Shown one piece after another: positions 43,697 through 53,018 of a stretch of 64,000 nucleotides of DNA (position 1 is the first letter of the stretch; every line of letters begins with the position of its first letter). The DNA is from Meridianimarinicoccus marinus (GTDB lineage Bacteria; Pseudomonadota; Alphaproteobacteria; Rhodobacterales; Rhodobacteraceae), in assembly GCF_040689105.1 (NCBI RefSeq), contig NZ_JBFBVU010000021.1, positions 1-64,000 of the forward strand. Reading direction: 5' to 3'. Made by a program: the position numbers and the translations under genes. The notes beneath the pieces were generated by a model. The model saw only the letters and a list, made by a program, of their open reading frames with translations. It had not been told where the DNA came from and made no database searches.

Positions 43697-44260
43697 TTAG
43701 CGCGCGATGCGGCGGGCGATGGTTTCGGCCAATTCCGTGATGGCGCGCGACTGGGCCTGCGCAACGGCGCGCGGTGTGTCGCCGGTCAGCGGCGTGGTGA
43801 TGTCGAACTGGCCAGAACGGTCGGCCAGCCCCGAGGCCACCGGCGAGATCGCGTATTGGCCTTTCAGGCGAAACACGCCGCTGGCATCGCCATGCATCTG
43901 GCTGACACGAACTTGCACCTGGGCAGCGGGCGAATCTGTAAACGGCCAGGGTTCGGCCGCGACCCTTGCGCCGGTGATGGTGCCCAGGGCGTCCGCCAGC
44001 GCATAGGTGCTGGCGCGCGACGGGGTGTCGGCCCAAAGGTTGCCGGACAGTGTTTCCAGCCCGCCATCTTCGTTCAGCAGAACGATTTCATCGGCGTCCG
44101 CATAGCGGGGCAGCGACATGTCGCGCACCTCGATCGAGGACACCAGCGGGCGCAACCTCAGGCTGGTCGCGGTATCAGGCAGGGGAATCTGCGTGTCGAA
44201 TCCACCGCACCCGGCAAGAAGGCCAAGCAGGATCACGGCGAAAGGGCGGAAAATGCGCAT
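43697..44260 (-). CDS. pqiC: PqiC-like outer-membrane lipoprotein
   Basis: 187 residues, lipobox LLAGC with Cys18. The mature part is the ABC-type transport auxiliary lipoprotein domain (SSIEVRDMSLPRYADADEIV, DALGTITGARV). In PqiABC systems it forms the outer-membrane ring that receives the MCE tunnel. It follows the MCE gene by 2 bases. Confidence 0.88.
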   Translation of the reverse strand: MRIFRPFAVILLGLLAGCGGFDTQIPLPDTATSLRLRPLVSSIEVRDMSLPRYADADEIVLLNEDGGLETLSGNLWADTPSRASTYALADALGTITGARVAAEPWPFTDSPAAQVQVRVSQMHGDASGVFRLKGQYAISPVASGLADRSGQFDITTPLTGDTPRAVAQAQSRAITELAETIARRIAR

Positions 44261-44262
44261 GG

Positions 44263-46947
44263 TTATCGTCCAACAAGCAGGGAATTGGGTTTGCGTTCTA
44301 TGGTGCGGGCCAGCGAGGTCACCGCCTGCGCCGCATCGCGCATGTCGCGGATCGCGGCCAGGGTCTGGGCGCTGAACTGCGACCGCTCGCCATAGGTTGC
44401 CATCAGGGCCTCGGACTGACGCACCAGCCCGTCCAGACGCGCCGCAAGCTCGGGCAGATCGGCGGCGGCGGCGGCCACCGCGTCGGCGGCGGAACTGGCC
44501 GAGGCCAGCATGGCGTTGGTGTTGGCCACCGCGCCGCCTTCGCGCAATTCGGCCAATGCCGCGCCCAATTCGTCCAGTGCATAGGCCAGCGCCGGCGGGA
44601 TCTGTGCGGTTTCATCGGAACTGACCAGCGCCTCGGCGCTGTCGACCAGACTGCTGGCCGAGGCCATCAACTCGTTCAGCGGCAGTTCCTCGGCGGTGCG
44701 AGCGACCGCGTCGATGCGGGCCACAAGGTCCGGCAGGCCGGCAGAGGCGGATTCGATGGACTGCGCGATCTGGTCGGTCCGGCCGAGAGCCGCCAACAAC
44801 GCGTCCACCTCGGGGCCTTCGCGCAGGCGACCGGTGATCTGTTCCACATCTGCCACCGTTGCGGTCACCGTCTGAAGCGCCGCGTTCAACTGACCCGGCA
44901 GCGCCTGGGTGTCGGGCGAGGAGGCCACCGCATCGACCGAGGCCACCAGCGTTGCCGCCCGCGACACCAGATCCTGCAAGGGCAGCCCGGCTGCGGTGCT
45001 GGCCAGCGTCTGGATGTTCGCGATGACCGGATCCAGCCCGGACACCGTGCCTTCCACGTCCCTAGCGATGGTCTCGACCCGCGCCATGGCTGCCACCAGC
45101 GAGTCCACGGCGGTCGAAGCCGCGACCTCGTTGACCATCTTGCGCACGTCGCCGACCGAGGTTTCCACATCCGCAAGGATGCGCGTCAGGCTGTCGGGCA
45201 TGGTGGTGAAATCGGGGCTGCTGATGACCGTATTGGCCGAGGCCACCACGGCCGTGGCTTCCTCGATCAACTGGTCCAGCGGCAGATCGTTGGCCTTGAC
45301 CAGCAACGCCTGAATTTCTGCGGTGATCTGGGGCAGGCCGTTGCTGACCTCGGCCACACGGCTGGCGACCTGTTCGGTGCTTTTCAAGGTGGCCACGAGG
45401 CTGGCGGCGGCCTCGCTTTGCTGCACCTGATCCAGGATGGACTTCAGGCTGACCAGCGAGGCCGCGGCATCGGTCACGGCTTCGGTCACTGCATCCGACC
45501 CGACAAGCTTGCGGAAGTCCTCGATCAACCCCAGCACTTCGGCCGGTGCGTCCTGCACTCCGTCCGAGGCGACCACGCTGTTGACGTGGTCGATCAGGTC
45601 GGTGACCGCCTGGAACATGTCCTCATAGGGCAGGTTCACGATACGCTCGGCGGCGGTCTGCATGGACCCCGCGACATCGGTGATGTTGGACGCCGTGGCC
45701 GGGATCACCGGGCGTCCGGTGGTCAGGCTGGCAAGAGTAGCGGGCGGTGCGTCCGGCACCTGCACCAAATCGACACGCAGCGAGGTGCCCAGCAGCCCCT
45801 GGCTGACCAATTGCGCGCGGTATCCCTTGGCAACCTGTTCGGCCACAAGGTCGATCGTGCGCCTCTCGGCATCGTCGCCCGAAATCCCCAGTCGGTCCGG
45901 CAGAAGGCGCACATCGACGCGCATCATGACCTTGGGCTCATCGCCGCTTTCATCCAGGAAACTGCCCAGCCCGATCACCGTGCCCACCGTCAGGCCGCGG
46001 AATTTCACCGGGGCACCGGTGGCCAGACCATCGATTGACCCATCGAAGAGGATCGAGAACGGCACTTCGGCACCAACCACTTCGATCACCGAGGCACTGC
46101 CGGCGGCATCGCGCGAGGCGAAGACACTGAAGGAATGTCCCTTGCTGATTTCCCGCGCGTCCAGCGCCAGGTTTTCGAAGGCGACCCCGCCCTTGATGAT
46201 CGATGTCAGGTTGCCGATGTCCAGTTTCAGCCCCCCGGCGCCCAGCGACACGTTGATGCCAGAGGCCCCCCAAAAACGCGTGCCCGTGGTGACCAGGTGG
46301 TGATAGGGTGCGCGCACGAAAGCCTGCGCCGTCACCAGCGAGCCGTCGTCCGACAACACCGGACGGTCGATCAGACCGACCTCGACACCCTTGTAGAGGA
46401 TCGGCGCGCCGGCCGCGATACGTCCGCCCAGTGGCGCGGTCAGAAGGAACTCGATCCCTTCCTCGTTCTGCGAGAACAGCGGCTGCTTGGCGAGACCGAC
46501 GAATTTCGACCTTGGCGTGCCCGGATCCGCATCCCATGCGCCTTCCAGGAAAACGCCGCCCAGAAGCGTCGCCAGACCGCTGACGCCCTGCGCGGAAACC
46601 TCGGGCCGGACGATCCAGAACTCGGCCTCTGTATCCACGTAAGGCGCGATGGACTTGTCCAGACGGACACCGACGACCACGTTGGTCAGTCCGTCGCCGA
46701 AGGTAACGGTCTCGACCTTGCCGACGGTGACATCGCGGAATTTCAGCTCTGTCTCGCCGGCGACCACACCTTCGCCATTGATGAAGGTGATCTCGATCAG
46801 CGGACCGCGCCCGGCCAGCGATTGCCATGTCATGAACCCGGCCAGCGACAGCGCGATTATCGGCACCAGCCAGATCATGGTCAGCCCGGCCATGCCGCGC
46901 GGCTTGCGCATTTCGACTTCAAGCTCGCTGGGTCCGCTTTCGCTCAC
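44263..46947 (-). CDS. pqiB: PqiB-like MCE-domain lipid transport protein
   Basis: 894 residues, far longer than E. coli PqiB (about 546). One membrane helix near residues 20-40, then MCE (MlaD) domains (GEGVVAGETELKFRDVTVG; APILYKGVEVGLIDRPVL; GAPVKFRGLTVGTVIGLG), then about 470 residues of helix. The helical part holds a repeat of about 100 residues beginning LPLDQL, LPLQDL and LPLNEL (about 555, 655, 756), with a weaker unit at about 436. MCE proteins form a hollow tube for lipids between the membranes; a longer helical part would make a longer needle. Overlaps the PqiA gene by 29 bases. Confidence 0.9.
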   Translation of the reverse strand: MSESGPSELEVEMRKPRGMAGLTMIWLVPIIALSLAGFMTWQSLAGRGPLIEITFINGEGVVAGETELKFRDVTVGKVETVTFGDGLTNVVVGVRLDKSIAPYVDTEAEFWIVRPEVSAQGVSGLATLLGGVFLEGAWDADPGTPRSKFVGLAKQPLFSQNEEGIEFLLTAPLGGRIAAGAPILYKGVEVGLIDRPVLSDDGSLVTAQAFVRAPYHHLVTTGTRFWGASGINVSLGAGGLKLDIGNLTSIIKGGVAFENLALDAREISKGHSFSVFASRDAAGSASVIEVVGAEVPFSILFDGSIDGLATGAPVKFRGLTVGTVIGLGSFLDESGDEPKVMMRVDVRLLPDRLGISGDDAERRTIDLVAEQVAKGYRAQLVSQGLLGTSLRVDLVQVPDAPPATLASLTTGRPVIPATASNITDVAGSMQTAAERIVNLPYEDMFQAVTDLIDHVNSVVASDGVQDAPAEVLGLIEDFRKLVGSDAVTEAVTDAAASLVSLKSILDQVQQSEAAASLVATLKSTEQVASRVAEVSNGLPQITAEIQALLVKANDLPLDQLIEEATAVVASANTVISSPDFTTMPDSLTRILADVETSVGDVRKMVNEVAASTAVDSLVAAMARVETIARDVEGTVSGLDPVIANIQTLASTAAGLPLQDLVSRAATLVASVDAVASSPDTQALPGQLNAALQTVTATVADVEQITGRLREGPEVDALLAALGRTDQIAQSIESASAGLPDLVARIDAVARTAEELPLNELMASASSLVDSAEALVSSDETAQIPPALAYALDELGAALAELREGGAVANTNAMLASASSAADAVAAAAADLPELAARLDGLVRQSEALMATYGERSQFSAQTLAAIRDMRDAAQAVTSLARTIERKPNSLLVGR

Positions 46948-47569
46948 TCGGTTTTTCCCCGTAGGCGTCCCAGATCAGCCGGGGGTCCAGACTGAGTGCC
47001 GAGAACATTGTAAAGATGACGGTTGCCGCAAAGCAGACCGCCGCGATGCCGGGATAGATATCGGCAACGCCGCCAAGATGGACCAGCGCCGACAGAATGG
47101 CCACGACGAATACGTCGATCATCGACCAGCGGCCAATGAATTCCACCACTTCGTACAGAAGATGCAGCCGGTGCGGGTCGCGCTTGGCGGGAAACTGGAT
47201 CATCAGGGCCAGATAGGCGACGGCAAAGAATTTCGCCACCGGGATGACAACCGAGGCCAGAATCACCACCGCCCCCACGAACACGTCACCGTGGTGGATC
47301 AACTCCAGCGCGCCGCCCAGAATTGTCGAGGAAAACCGCGCCACAAGGGTATCGGTGATCATCATTGGATAGATGTTGGCCGGAATGAAGGCGATCAGCC
47401 CGGCGAACCACCACGCCCAGACCCGTTGCAGGCTGTTGACATAGCGGCTTTGCAGCGGCGACCAGCAGCGGGCGCATTGCTTCTGCGTGATCGGCGCCAC
47501 CTGTCCGCAATGGCCGCAGCCCACCAGCCCGGCCTGTCGCGCGGTCACTTTCTTGCCAGAATGCGCCAT
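46919..47569 (-). CDS. PqiA-family membrane protein, C-terminal type
   Basis: 216 residues: zinc-ribbon-like cysteines (CGHCGQ and CARCWSP) then four helices of the PqiA domain. Full PqiA proteins carry two such halves; here each half is a separate gene. Inner-membrane partner of the MCE protein. Overlaps both neighbours by more than 20 bases. Confidence 0.88.
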   Translation of the reverse strand: MAHSGKKVTARQAGLVGCGHCGQVAPITQKQCARCWSPLQSRYVNSLQRVWAWWFAGLIAFIPANIYPMMITDTLVARFSSTILGGALELIHHGDVFVGAVVILASVVIPVAKFFAVAYLALMIQFPAKRDPHRLHLLYEVVEFIGRWSMIDVFVVAILSALVHLGGVADIYPGIAAVCFAATVIFTMFSALSLDPRLIWDAYGEKPSERKRTQRA

Positions 47570-48189
47570 ATGGACCTTTCACAGATCATGGTGTCTTTGG
47601 CGGCGATCAGCAGGACCAGCCCGACGAACGCCCAGAAGGCCGAGCCGAATTCGACCGACGCCAGCCCGACGATCTTGACCAGCGCGACGGCGACCCCGAG
47701 GATGAAGATCTCGGCCATGGCCCAGGGCCGCAGGCGCATCGCCACACGGAACGCCAGCCCGGCATGGGCGGCGGGCTGCCGTCCCATGGCCAGCGGCCCC
47801 AGCGCATAGATGATGCCCACCAGCCGCCCCACCGGCAACAGGATGATCAGCGCGCCGACGATCGCCGACAGCGGCGCCATCATCCCCGACGCCTCGGCGA
47901 AGGCGGTGACCGCGTCGATGACCGAAGCCGCGCTGGAGATCCCCGAGGCCTCGATTTCCAGGAACGGAAAGGACACCGCCGAGATCATCAGGATCAGCGC
48001 CCCGAAGGCCAGCGACACGATAGTGGCAATTGCCCCCCGGCGCGGCGACAGCAGAACCGAATGGCACCGAGAACAGCGCGCCGTGGCACCCACCGGCACA
48101 GAGGCCAGAGTGTGCAGGCAATCGCAGTGCGGGCAGGCGATCAGGGTGTCCAGCCGATCAGGGCGCAGGGACGGTTCAGCAAGGGTCAT
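47545..48189 (-). CDS. PqiA-family membrane protein, N-terminal type
   Basis: 214 residues from the ATG at 48189 (MTLAEPSLRPD). Cysteine pairs CPHCDC and CSRCHS, then four helices (VSLAFGALILMISAVSFPFL). It is the first gene of the pqi operon. The in-frame upstream start at 48222 adds eleven residues with no ribosome site I can see. Confidence 0.88.
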   Translation of the reverse strand: MTLAEPSLRPDRLDTLIACPHCDCLHTLASVPVGATARCSRCHSVLLSPRRGAIATIVSLAFGALILMISAVSFPFLEIEASGISSAASVIDAVTAFAEASGMMAPLSAIVGALIILLPVGRLVGIIYALGPLAMGRQPAAHAGLAFRVAMRLRPWAMAEIFILGVAVALVKIVGLASVEFGSAFWAFVGLVLLIAAKDTMICERSIWRILARK

Positions 48190-48257
48190 GCGCGGATAGT
48201 GGGATGTGTCGCGCCCCGGCACAAGCCCCTGCCTTCATCGCAGGCGCGGGGACCGCC

Positions 48258-49262
48258 TCACGACGACAGGCATTCGATCAGAGCATCGGCCAGCCCGGTC
48301 AGCATTTGCGGGTACAGCTGCGGGCCGGGATCAAGCCCCGCGCCCAGCGGATCCATGATCCCGATCCTGGCACCGCTGGCGTCGAACACGGTCTGCACCA
48401 GCTTGGGATCGAACTGGGGTTCGGTGAAGACACAGACGATGCCCTGTTCGGCCACCTCTGCCTTGATCCGGGCGATCCGCGCCGCCCCCGGATCCTGGGC
48501 GTCCGAGACCGCCACGGCCCCCGTGGCCGGAATATCGAAGGCGGCTTCGAAATACTGATAGGCGTCGTGGTAGACGATGAACGGCCGATCCCGAACAGGT
48601 GCCAGCGCCGTTTGGATCTGTGCGGAAAGCTGGTCAAGCTCATCCCGCGCGGTATTCGCGTTGGCGCGATAGGCGGCGGCATTGTCGGGATCATGCGCTG
48701 ACAAGCTGTCGGCGATGGCGCCGAGCCAGGCCAAGGCATTGGCCGGGTCAAGCCACAGGTGCGGATCGACGGCCCCATGCGCATGCTGGTGGTCGTCGTC
48801 GGTGTCCGCGTCGTGATCCTCGTGGTCGTCCTGATGGCCATCGTGATCCTCGTGCTCGTCGTGGTCGTCGTGGTCTTCGTGGTCATCATCACCTTCGGCA
48901 AACACGGCCAAGTCGCGGCTGGGCAGTTGCCGCACGCCGGGCACGTCGGCTAGCGCAACAACCGCCTCTTCCGACGAGAGCGATCCCAATGCCTTGTCCA
49001 GCCAGGGCGTCAGCCCGGCGCCGACGTGAAAGACCAGATCCGCCTGCTGCAGCGCCCGCGCCTGCGAGGGCCGCATGGCGTGGTCATGCGGGCTGGCGCC
49101 GGGCTGGACCAGCATTTCTGGCGCGCCAACGCCGTCCATCACGCGGGCCACCAGCGCATGCACAGGCGCAATATCCGTGACCACATCCGGCGCGGCATGG
49201 GCGGGGGCGGCGGCCAGAAGGCTGGCGGTCAGAACAGGGACAAGACGGTCAAGGGGCATCAT
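48258..49262 (-). CDS. znuA: Zinc ABC transporter substrate-binding protein ZnuA
   Basis: 334 residues with a signal to about residue 23. Cluster-9 metal-binding protein: SPHDHAMRPSQA holds a zinc histidine, and a long His/Asp-rich loop (about residues 125-165) rich in DDHEDHD is typical of zinc ZnuA. VDPHLWLDP follows. Divergent from zur with an operator-like palindrome between. The ATPase and permease genes (znuC, znuB) are not in this window. Confidence 0.93.
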   Translation of the reverse strand: MMPLDRLVPVLTASLLAAAPAHAAPDVVTDIAPVHALVARVMDGVGAPEMLVQPGASPHDHAMRPSQARALQQADLVFHVGAGLTPWLDKALGSLSSEEAVVALADVPGVRQLPSRDLAVFAEGDDDHEDHDDHDEHEDHDGHQDDHEDHDADTDDDHQHAHGAVDPHLWLDPANALAWLGAIADSLSAHDPDNAAAYRANANTARDELDQLSAQIQTALAPVRDRPFIVYHDAYQYFEAAFDIPATGAVAVSDAQDPGAARIARIKAEVAEQGIVCVFTEPQFDPKLVQTVFDASGARIGIMDPLGAGLDPGPQLYPQMLTGLADALIECLSS

Positions 49263-49272
49263 GCACGCTCAC

Positions 49273-49285
49273 GTTATTGTATAAC
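49273..49285. promoter_or_regulatory. Zur-box-like palindrome between znuA and zur
   Basis: GTTAT-TGT-ATAAC (49273-49285), a perfect interrupted palindrome in AT-rich DNA, starting 11 bases from the znuA ATG and overlapping a possible TATACAAT -10 element on the minus strand. It resembles Fur-family boxes. Binding would repress znuA when zinc is plentiful. Confidence 0.6.
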
Positions 49286-49337
49286 ACTCGCGCCCGATGT
49301 AGAACCTTCCGACAACCAGCGCAACCCGGAGCCGTCC

Positions 49338-49823
49338 TTGTCCCGCCCCGTCACCCCCCTGGAAGGGTTTTCCACCCACGATCACCGCCGGTGCCGCACC
49401 GAGACCCTTGCCGTGGCCGAACGCCTGAGCGCCGAGCGCGGCCTGAAGTTGACCCCGATCCGGCGACGCGTGCTGGAGATCCTGCTGGAAGGGCACCGCG
49501 CCTTGGGCGCCTATGACATCCTGCACCGGTTGGCGCAGGACGGGCTGGGCAGCCAGCCTCCGGTGGCCTATCGGGCGCTGACGTTCCTGCGCGAGCTTGG
49601 CGTCGTGCATCGGATCGAGAAACTCAACGCCTTCGTGGTCTGCACCCATCCGCGCGATGCCCATGTGCCGGCGTTTCTGATCTGCCGGAAATGCAGTTCG
49701 GTGGCCGAAGCCTCGGCCCCGTCACAAGGCGGCTTGCTGGGACCGGCGGCACAGGCTGCGGGGTTTGCCATCGAAACCTCGGTGCTGGAAGCCGAAGGCC
49801 TGTGCCCGGGCTGCCAGGGATAG
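49338..49823 (+). CDS. zur: Zur-type zinc regulator (Fur family)
   Basis: 161 residues from a TTG start. Winged helix (LKLTPIRRRVLEILLEGHRALGA-like region, about 35-60) and a dimer domain with structural zinc cysteines CRKC and CPGC. The divergent znuA and the shared palindrome support a zinc regulator rather than Fur. A downstream znuC/znuB pair, usual in relatives, is missing. Confidence 0.88.
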   Translation: MSRPVTPLEGFSTHDHRRCRTETLAVAERLSAERGLKLTPIRRRVLEILLEGHRALGAYDILHRLAQDGLGSQPPVAYRALTFLRELGVVHRIEKLNAFVVCTHPRDAHVPAFLICRKCSSVAEASAPSQGGLLGPAAQAAGFAIETSVLEAEGLCPGCQG

Positions 49824-49893
49824 GACGCGGCCACCGGCGTCCCCGCGCCTTGCCGGACCTGCGGTCAATGGGCGCGCTTTCACGCGCGTCTGT

Positions 49894-49899
49894 TTGACA
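49894..49899 (+). promoter_or_regulatory. Possible -35 element of the surface-polysaccharide operon
   Basis: TTGACA at 49894-49899, followed after about 15 bases by TTGTAA, 75 bases or so before the glycosyltransferase start. Weak -10 match, so only a candidate. The 166-base gap also contains GCGCGC-rich inverted bits after zur. Confidence 0.3.
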
Positions 49900-49989
49900 A
49901 GTCACACAGTTGCTTTGTAAGTCCGTTGGACCCCGGTCATCCCAGCCAGCCCGACCGGACCCACCGATGTCGCACGCGGAACCTCTTGC

Positions 49990-51981
49990 ATGAACCGATC
50001 TGCCTTTGCTGCCCTGTTTTCAAGGAAATCGTCGGGAAAGGCAGGCTCGGATGATGGCAGTGACGACAGCGTGTCCGACGTTGACCTGATCGCACAGGAA
50101 TTCGACACCATTTACTACGCCGCCCAGTTGCAGGACGCGCTGTCGCCGGAGCAGAGCGCGCCCGAACACTATCTGGCGGTCGGCTGGCAAGAGGGGCTGG
50201 ACCCGACTCCGAAGTTTTCCACCCGGTTCTACCTCGACGTCAATGACGACGTGCGCGAAAACGGCATCAACCCGTACCTGCACTATCTGCGCTACGGACG
50301 CGCCGAAGGCCGCCTGTCGCAAGCCCCGGAAGCCGATCCGGATCTGCCGACGGCGGAAACCACGTCAGAAGCCGTGGAAGATGCGCCGCAGGACCGCGCG
50401 CCGGACCTGCACAAGCTTAAGCACATCGCGCCGCATTTCGACGAGACCTACTATCGCGCAAACAACCGGGACGTGGATTTCACCGACATCTCGCCGGTGC
50501 AGCACTACGCCTCCGTTGGCTGGCGCGAGGGGCGCAACCCGACGGCCAAATTCTCGATCAGCTACTACCTGATGACCAATCCGGATGTGGCTGCACATGA
50601 CATCGATCCGTTCTGGCACTACATCGTGGCCGGTCGCAAGGAAGGCCGTGCGGCGACTCATCCAGCGGGCTTCAAGCATGAGGTTCTGCGCTGGCTGCGC
50701 CCACTGGACGAACAGCGCGCGGCATGGCGGGTGGCGCACACCGAAACCCCGCCCGATGCGGGCGATACCGACGCTCTGGACGCGGCCCTGCGCAGCGCCC
50801 TGATCGACACCGGCACGCTGGTTCTGAGCATCGGGCACGATGACTTTCAGGCCAACGTGGGCGGCGTACAGTTCTGCATCCAGCACGAACGCGACCAGTG
50901 CCGGGACCAGGGCATCACCCATCTGAACCTGCGCCCCGCCGTCCCGCTGCCCACCTTTGCCGATCCGGGCACCGACACGACTTTCGTTGCAACGCTGGAC
51001 GGCCGGGCTCTGGGCGCGTTCGAACCGGCGACCCTGATGGACAGATTGTCCGCGCGGACCGAAGATATGGCCGTGACGATGGTGATCCATTCGCTGATGG
51101 GCCACGCACCCGAGACCATCATCGCGCTGGCCCAACGGGTTCATCCGGCCTCGGTCCTGCTGTGGGTGCATGATTATTTCACGCTGTGCCCCTCCTACGC
51201 GCTGCAACGCAACAACGTGGCCTTCTGCAACGCGCCCGATCTGGCCTCGACCGCCTGCACGATCTGCGTCTACGGGTCCGAGCGGCAGAACCATCTGGAC
51301 CGCATGGGAAAGCTCTTCGCGGCGCTGACACCGCATGTTCTGGCGCCGTCGCGCGCGGCGGCGGATGTCTGGACCCGACACAACAGCTATGCCCCGGCGC
51401 CGGTCTCGATCCTGCCGCATCTGACCCTGACCCATGGCCCAGCCACGCAAGCCGAGCCCGCCGAAGACGGGCCCATTCACATCGGCTTTGCCGGCAGCCC
51501 GGCCCCGCACAAGGGCTGGAGCGTCTTTCTGGAAATGGCCGAGCGTTTCGCGCTGCGCGACGACATGAGTTTTCACTATCTCGGCAGCGAGAATCCGGGC
51601 ATCGGCGCGATCCGGTTCCACCCGGCGTCTGTCTCGACCGATGACCCCCGTGCCATGATCGACGCAATCCGAGAGGCCCGCATCGATCTGGTCCTGAACT
51701 GGGCCAGCTGGCCGGAAACCTTCTGCCTGGCGGCCTATGAAGCCGTGACCGGCGGCGCGCGGCTGGTCTCCCGCGCCGGGGCAGGCAATGTGGCCGACCT
51801 GATCGCGGCAGAGGACTGCGGTATCGTGCTGCCCTCAAAAGCCGCGCTGATCGCGTTTCTCGAAACCGACGACGTGGTCGAGGAAGCCCGGAAGGCCCGC
51901 GCCGACCGCGCCACCAGAAGTCTGGACATGGACCTGTCAGACATGGGGCTTGGCCATGTCAGGATGGGGGAATTCGCATGA
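49990..51981 (+). CDS. Glycosyltransferase with tandem N-terminal YY/HY repeats
   Basis: 663 residues. Residues about 33-108 and 142-216 are two copies of a double repeat: FDTIYYAAQL / HYLAVGWQEGLDP / FYLDVNDDVRENG / LHYLRYGRAEGR, then FDETYYRANN / HYASVGWREGRNP / YYLMTNPDVAAHD / WHYIVAGRKEGR. The C-terminal half is a GT4-type transferase (LWVHDYFTLCPSYAL, FAGSPAPHKGWS, NWASWPETFCLAAYEAV). The repeats are common in surface-glycan transferases of this order of bacteria and may bind partner proteins or glycan. First gene of a three-gene operon, overlapping the next (ATGA). Confidence 0.85.
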   Translation: MNRSAFAALFSRKSSGKAGSDDGSDDSVSDVDLIAQEFDTIYYAAQLQDALSPEQSAPEHYLAVGWQEGLDPTPKFSTRFYLDVNDDVRENGINPYLHYLRYGRAEGRLSQAPEADPDLPTAETTSEAVEDAPQDRAPDLHKLKHIAPHFDETYYRANNRDVDFTDISPVQHYASVGWREGRNPTAKFSISYYLMTNPDVAAHDIDPFWHYIVAGRKEGRAATHPAGFKHEVLRWLRPLDEQRAAWRVAHTETPPDAGDTDALDAALRSALIDTGTLVLSIGHDDFQANVGGVQFCIQHERDQCRDQGITHLNLRPAVPLPTFADPGTDTTFVATLDGRALGAFEPATLMDRLSARTEDMAVTMVIHSLMGHAPETIIALAQRVHPASVLLWVHDYFTLCPSYALQRNNVAFCNAPDLASTACTICVYGSERQNHLDRMGKLFAALTPHVLAPSRAAADVWTRHNSYAPAPVSILPHLTLTHGPATQAEPAEDGPIHIGFAGSPAPHKGWSVFLEMAERFALRDDMSFHYLGSENPGIGAIRFHPASVSTDDPRAMIDAIREARIDLVLNWASWPETFCLAAYEAVTGGARLVSRAGAGNVADLIAAEDCGIVLPSKAALIAFLETDDVVEEARKARADRATRSLDMDLSDMGLGHVRMGEFA

Positions 51982-53018
51982 CCATCGCCGCCTTCACCAG
52001 CTTCTCGCTGAACTACTTCGGACGCGCGAAGACATGGGCCGACAGCGTGCGGCGCGTGCATCCGGACTGGAAACTGGTGGCGGTGCTTGTGGACGAGGCG
52101 CCGGAGGGCTTCGACATGGCCCCGATCGCGGCGGCTTTCGACGAGGTGCTGACCCCCGACCGCTTCATGGGCGAGGATCATCGCCCGTGGCTGTTCGGCC
52201 ATGACATCGTCGAGGCCTGCACGGCGGTCAAGGGCGCCGCCCTGCGTTATCTGCTGGACGACCCCGCGCACGCGAAAGTGCTGTATTTCGATCCCGACAC
52301 AGCGGTGTTTTCGCCGCTGGATCCGCTGATCGACCAGTTGGATCATTGCAACATCATCCTGACGCCGCATCAGGTCGAGCCGGATGAAACGCCGCTCGGG
52401 ATCTCGGACAACGAGATCACCTCGCTGCACTATGGCACCTACAACCTTGGCTTCATCGCCGTGGCGAACACCGAAGAAAGCCGCCGCTTTGCCGCCTGGT
52501 GGGAAGCCCGGCTGCACGACTGGTGCCATGATCGTCTGGATGTGGGCCTGTTCGTGGATCAGAAGTGGTGCAACCTGGTGCCGTGCTTTTTCGATGGCGT
52601 GATGACCTGGCGCGATCCGGGCTACAATGTAGCCAGCTGGAACATCAGCCGCCGCGACATTCGGTTTGACGACGCCGGTGACTTGCTGGCCAATGACCGC
52701 CCGCTGACCTTCTTCCATTTCACCAAGCTGGGGCCGGTCGGGGACATCATGACCCAACGCTACGCCGGCAGCGATTCGGACGTCTACGAGCTTTGGGCCT
52801 GGTACAAGATGGCGGTCGAGGCGAATGAACCCGACGGCCTGCCCGAGAAATGGTGGAAATACGACCGGTTCTCGGATGGCGAGAAAATCCCCAAACCGGC
52901 GCGGGTTCTGTACCGCGACCGCCCCGACCTGCGCGACACCTTTCCCGACCCCTTCGACAGCGACGGGGACAGCTACAGCGCCTGGCTGCGGCAGAACACG
53001 GACCTGATGAATGCCTGA
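51978..53018 (+). CDS. GT-A-type glycosyltransferase
   Basis: 346 residues. It begins IAAFTSFSLNYFGRAKTWAD, has a DxD-type site in VLYFDPDTAVFSPLD (about 101-115) for metal and nucleotide sugar, then YGTYNLGFIAV and a C-terminal FFHFTKLGP. Similar to GT8-like or unclassified transferases next to polysaccharide genes. It overlaps both neighbours, so one coupled operon. Sugar not known. Confidence 0.82.
   Translation: MTIAAFTSFSLNYFGRAKTWADSVRRVHPDWKLVAVLVDEAPEGFDMAPIAAAFDEVLTPDRFMGEDHRPWLFGHDIVEACTAVKGAALRYLLDDPAHAKVLYFDPDTAVFSPLDPLIDQLDHCNIILTPHQVEPDETPLGISDNEITSLHYGTYNLGFIAVANTEESRRFAAWWEARLHDWCHDRLDVGLFVDQKWCNLVPCFFDGVMTWRDPGYNVASWNISRRDIRFDDAGDLLANDRPLTFFHFTKLGPVGDIMTQRYAGSDSDVYELWAWYKMAVEANEPDGLPEKWWKYDRFSDGEKIPKPARVLYRDRPDLRDTFPDPFDSDGDSYSAWLRQNTDLMNA

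Noticed and set aside
44050..46038. 662-residue plus-strand frame opposite PqiB
   Set aside because: Shadow of the repetitive helical MCE gene; its apparent repeats mirror those of the real protein.
48780..48900. Tandem DNA repeat (GTGGTCGTC-like run)
   Set aside because: It encodes the His/Asp-rich metal loop of ZnuA, so the repetition reflects the protein.
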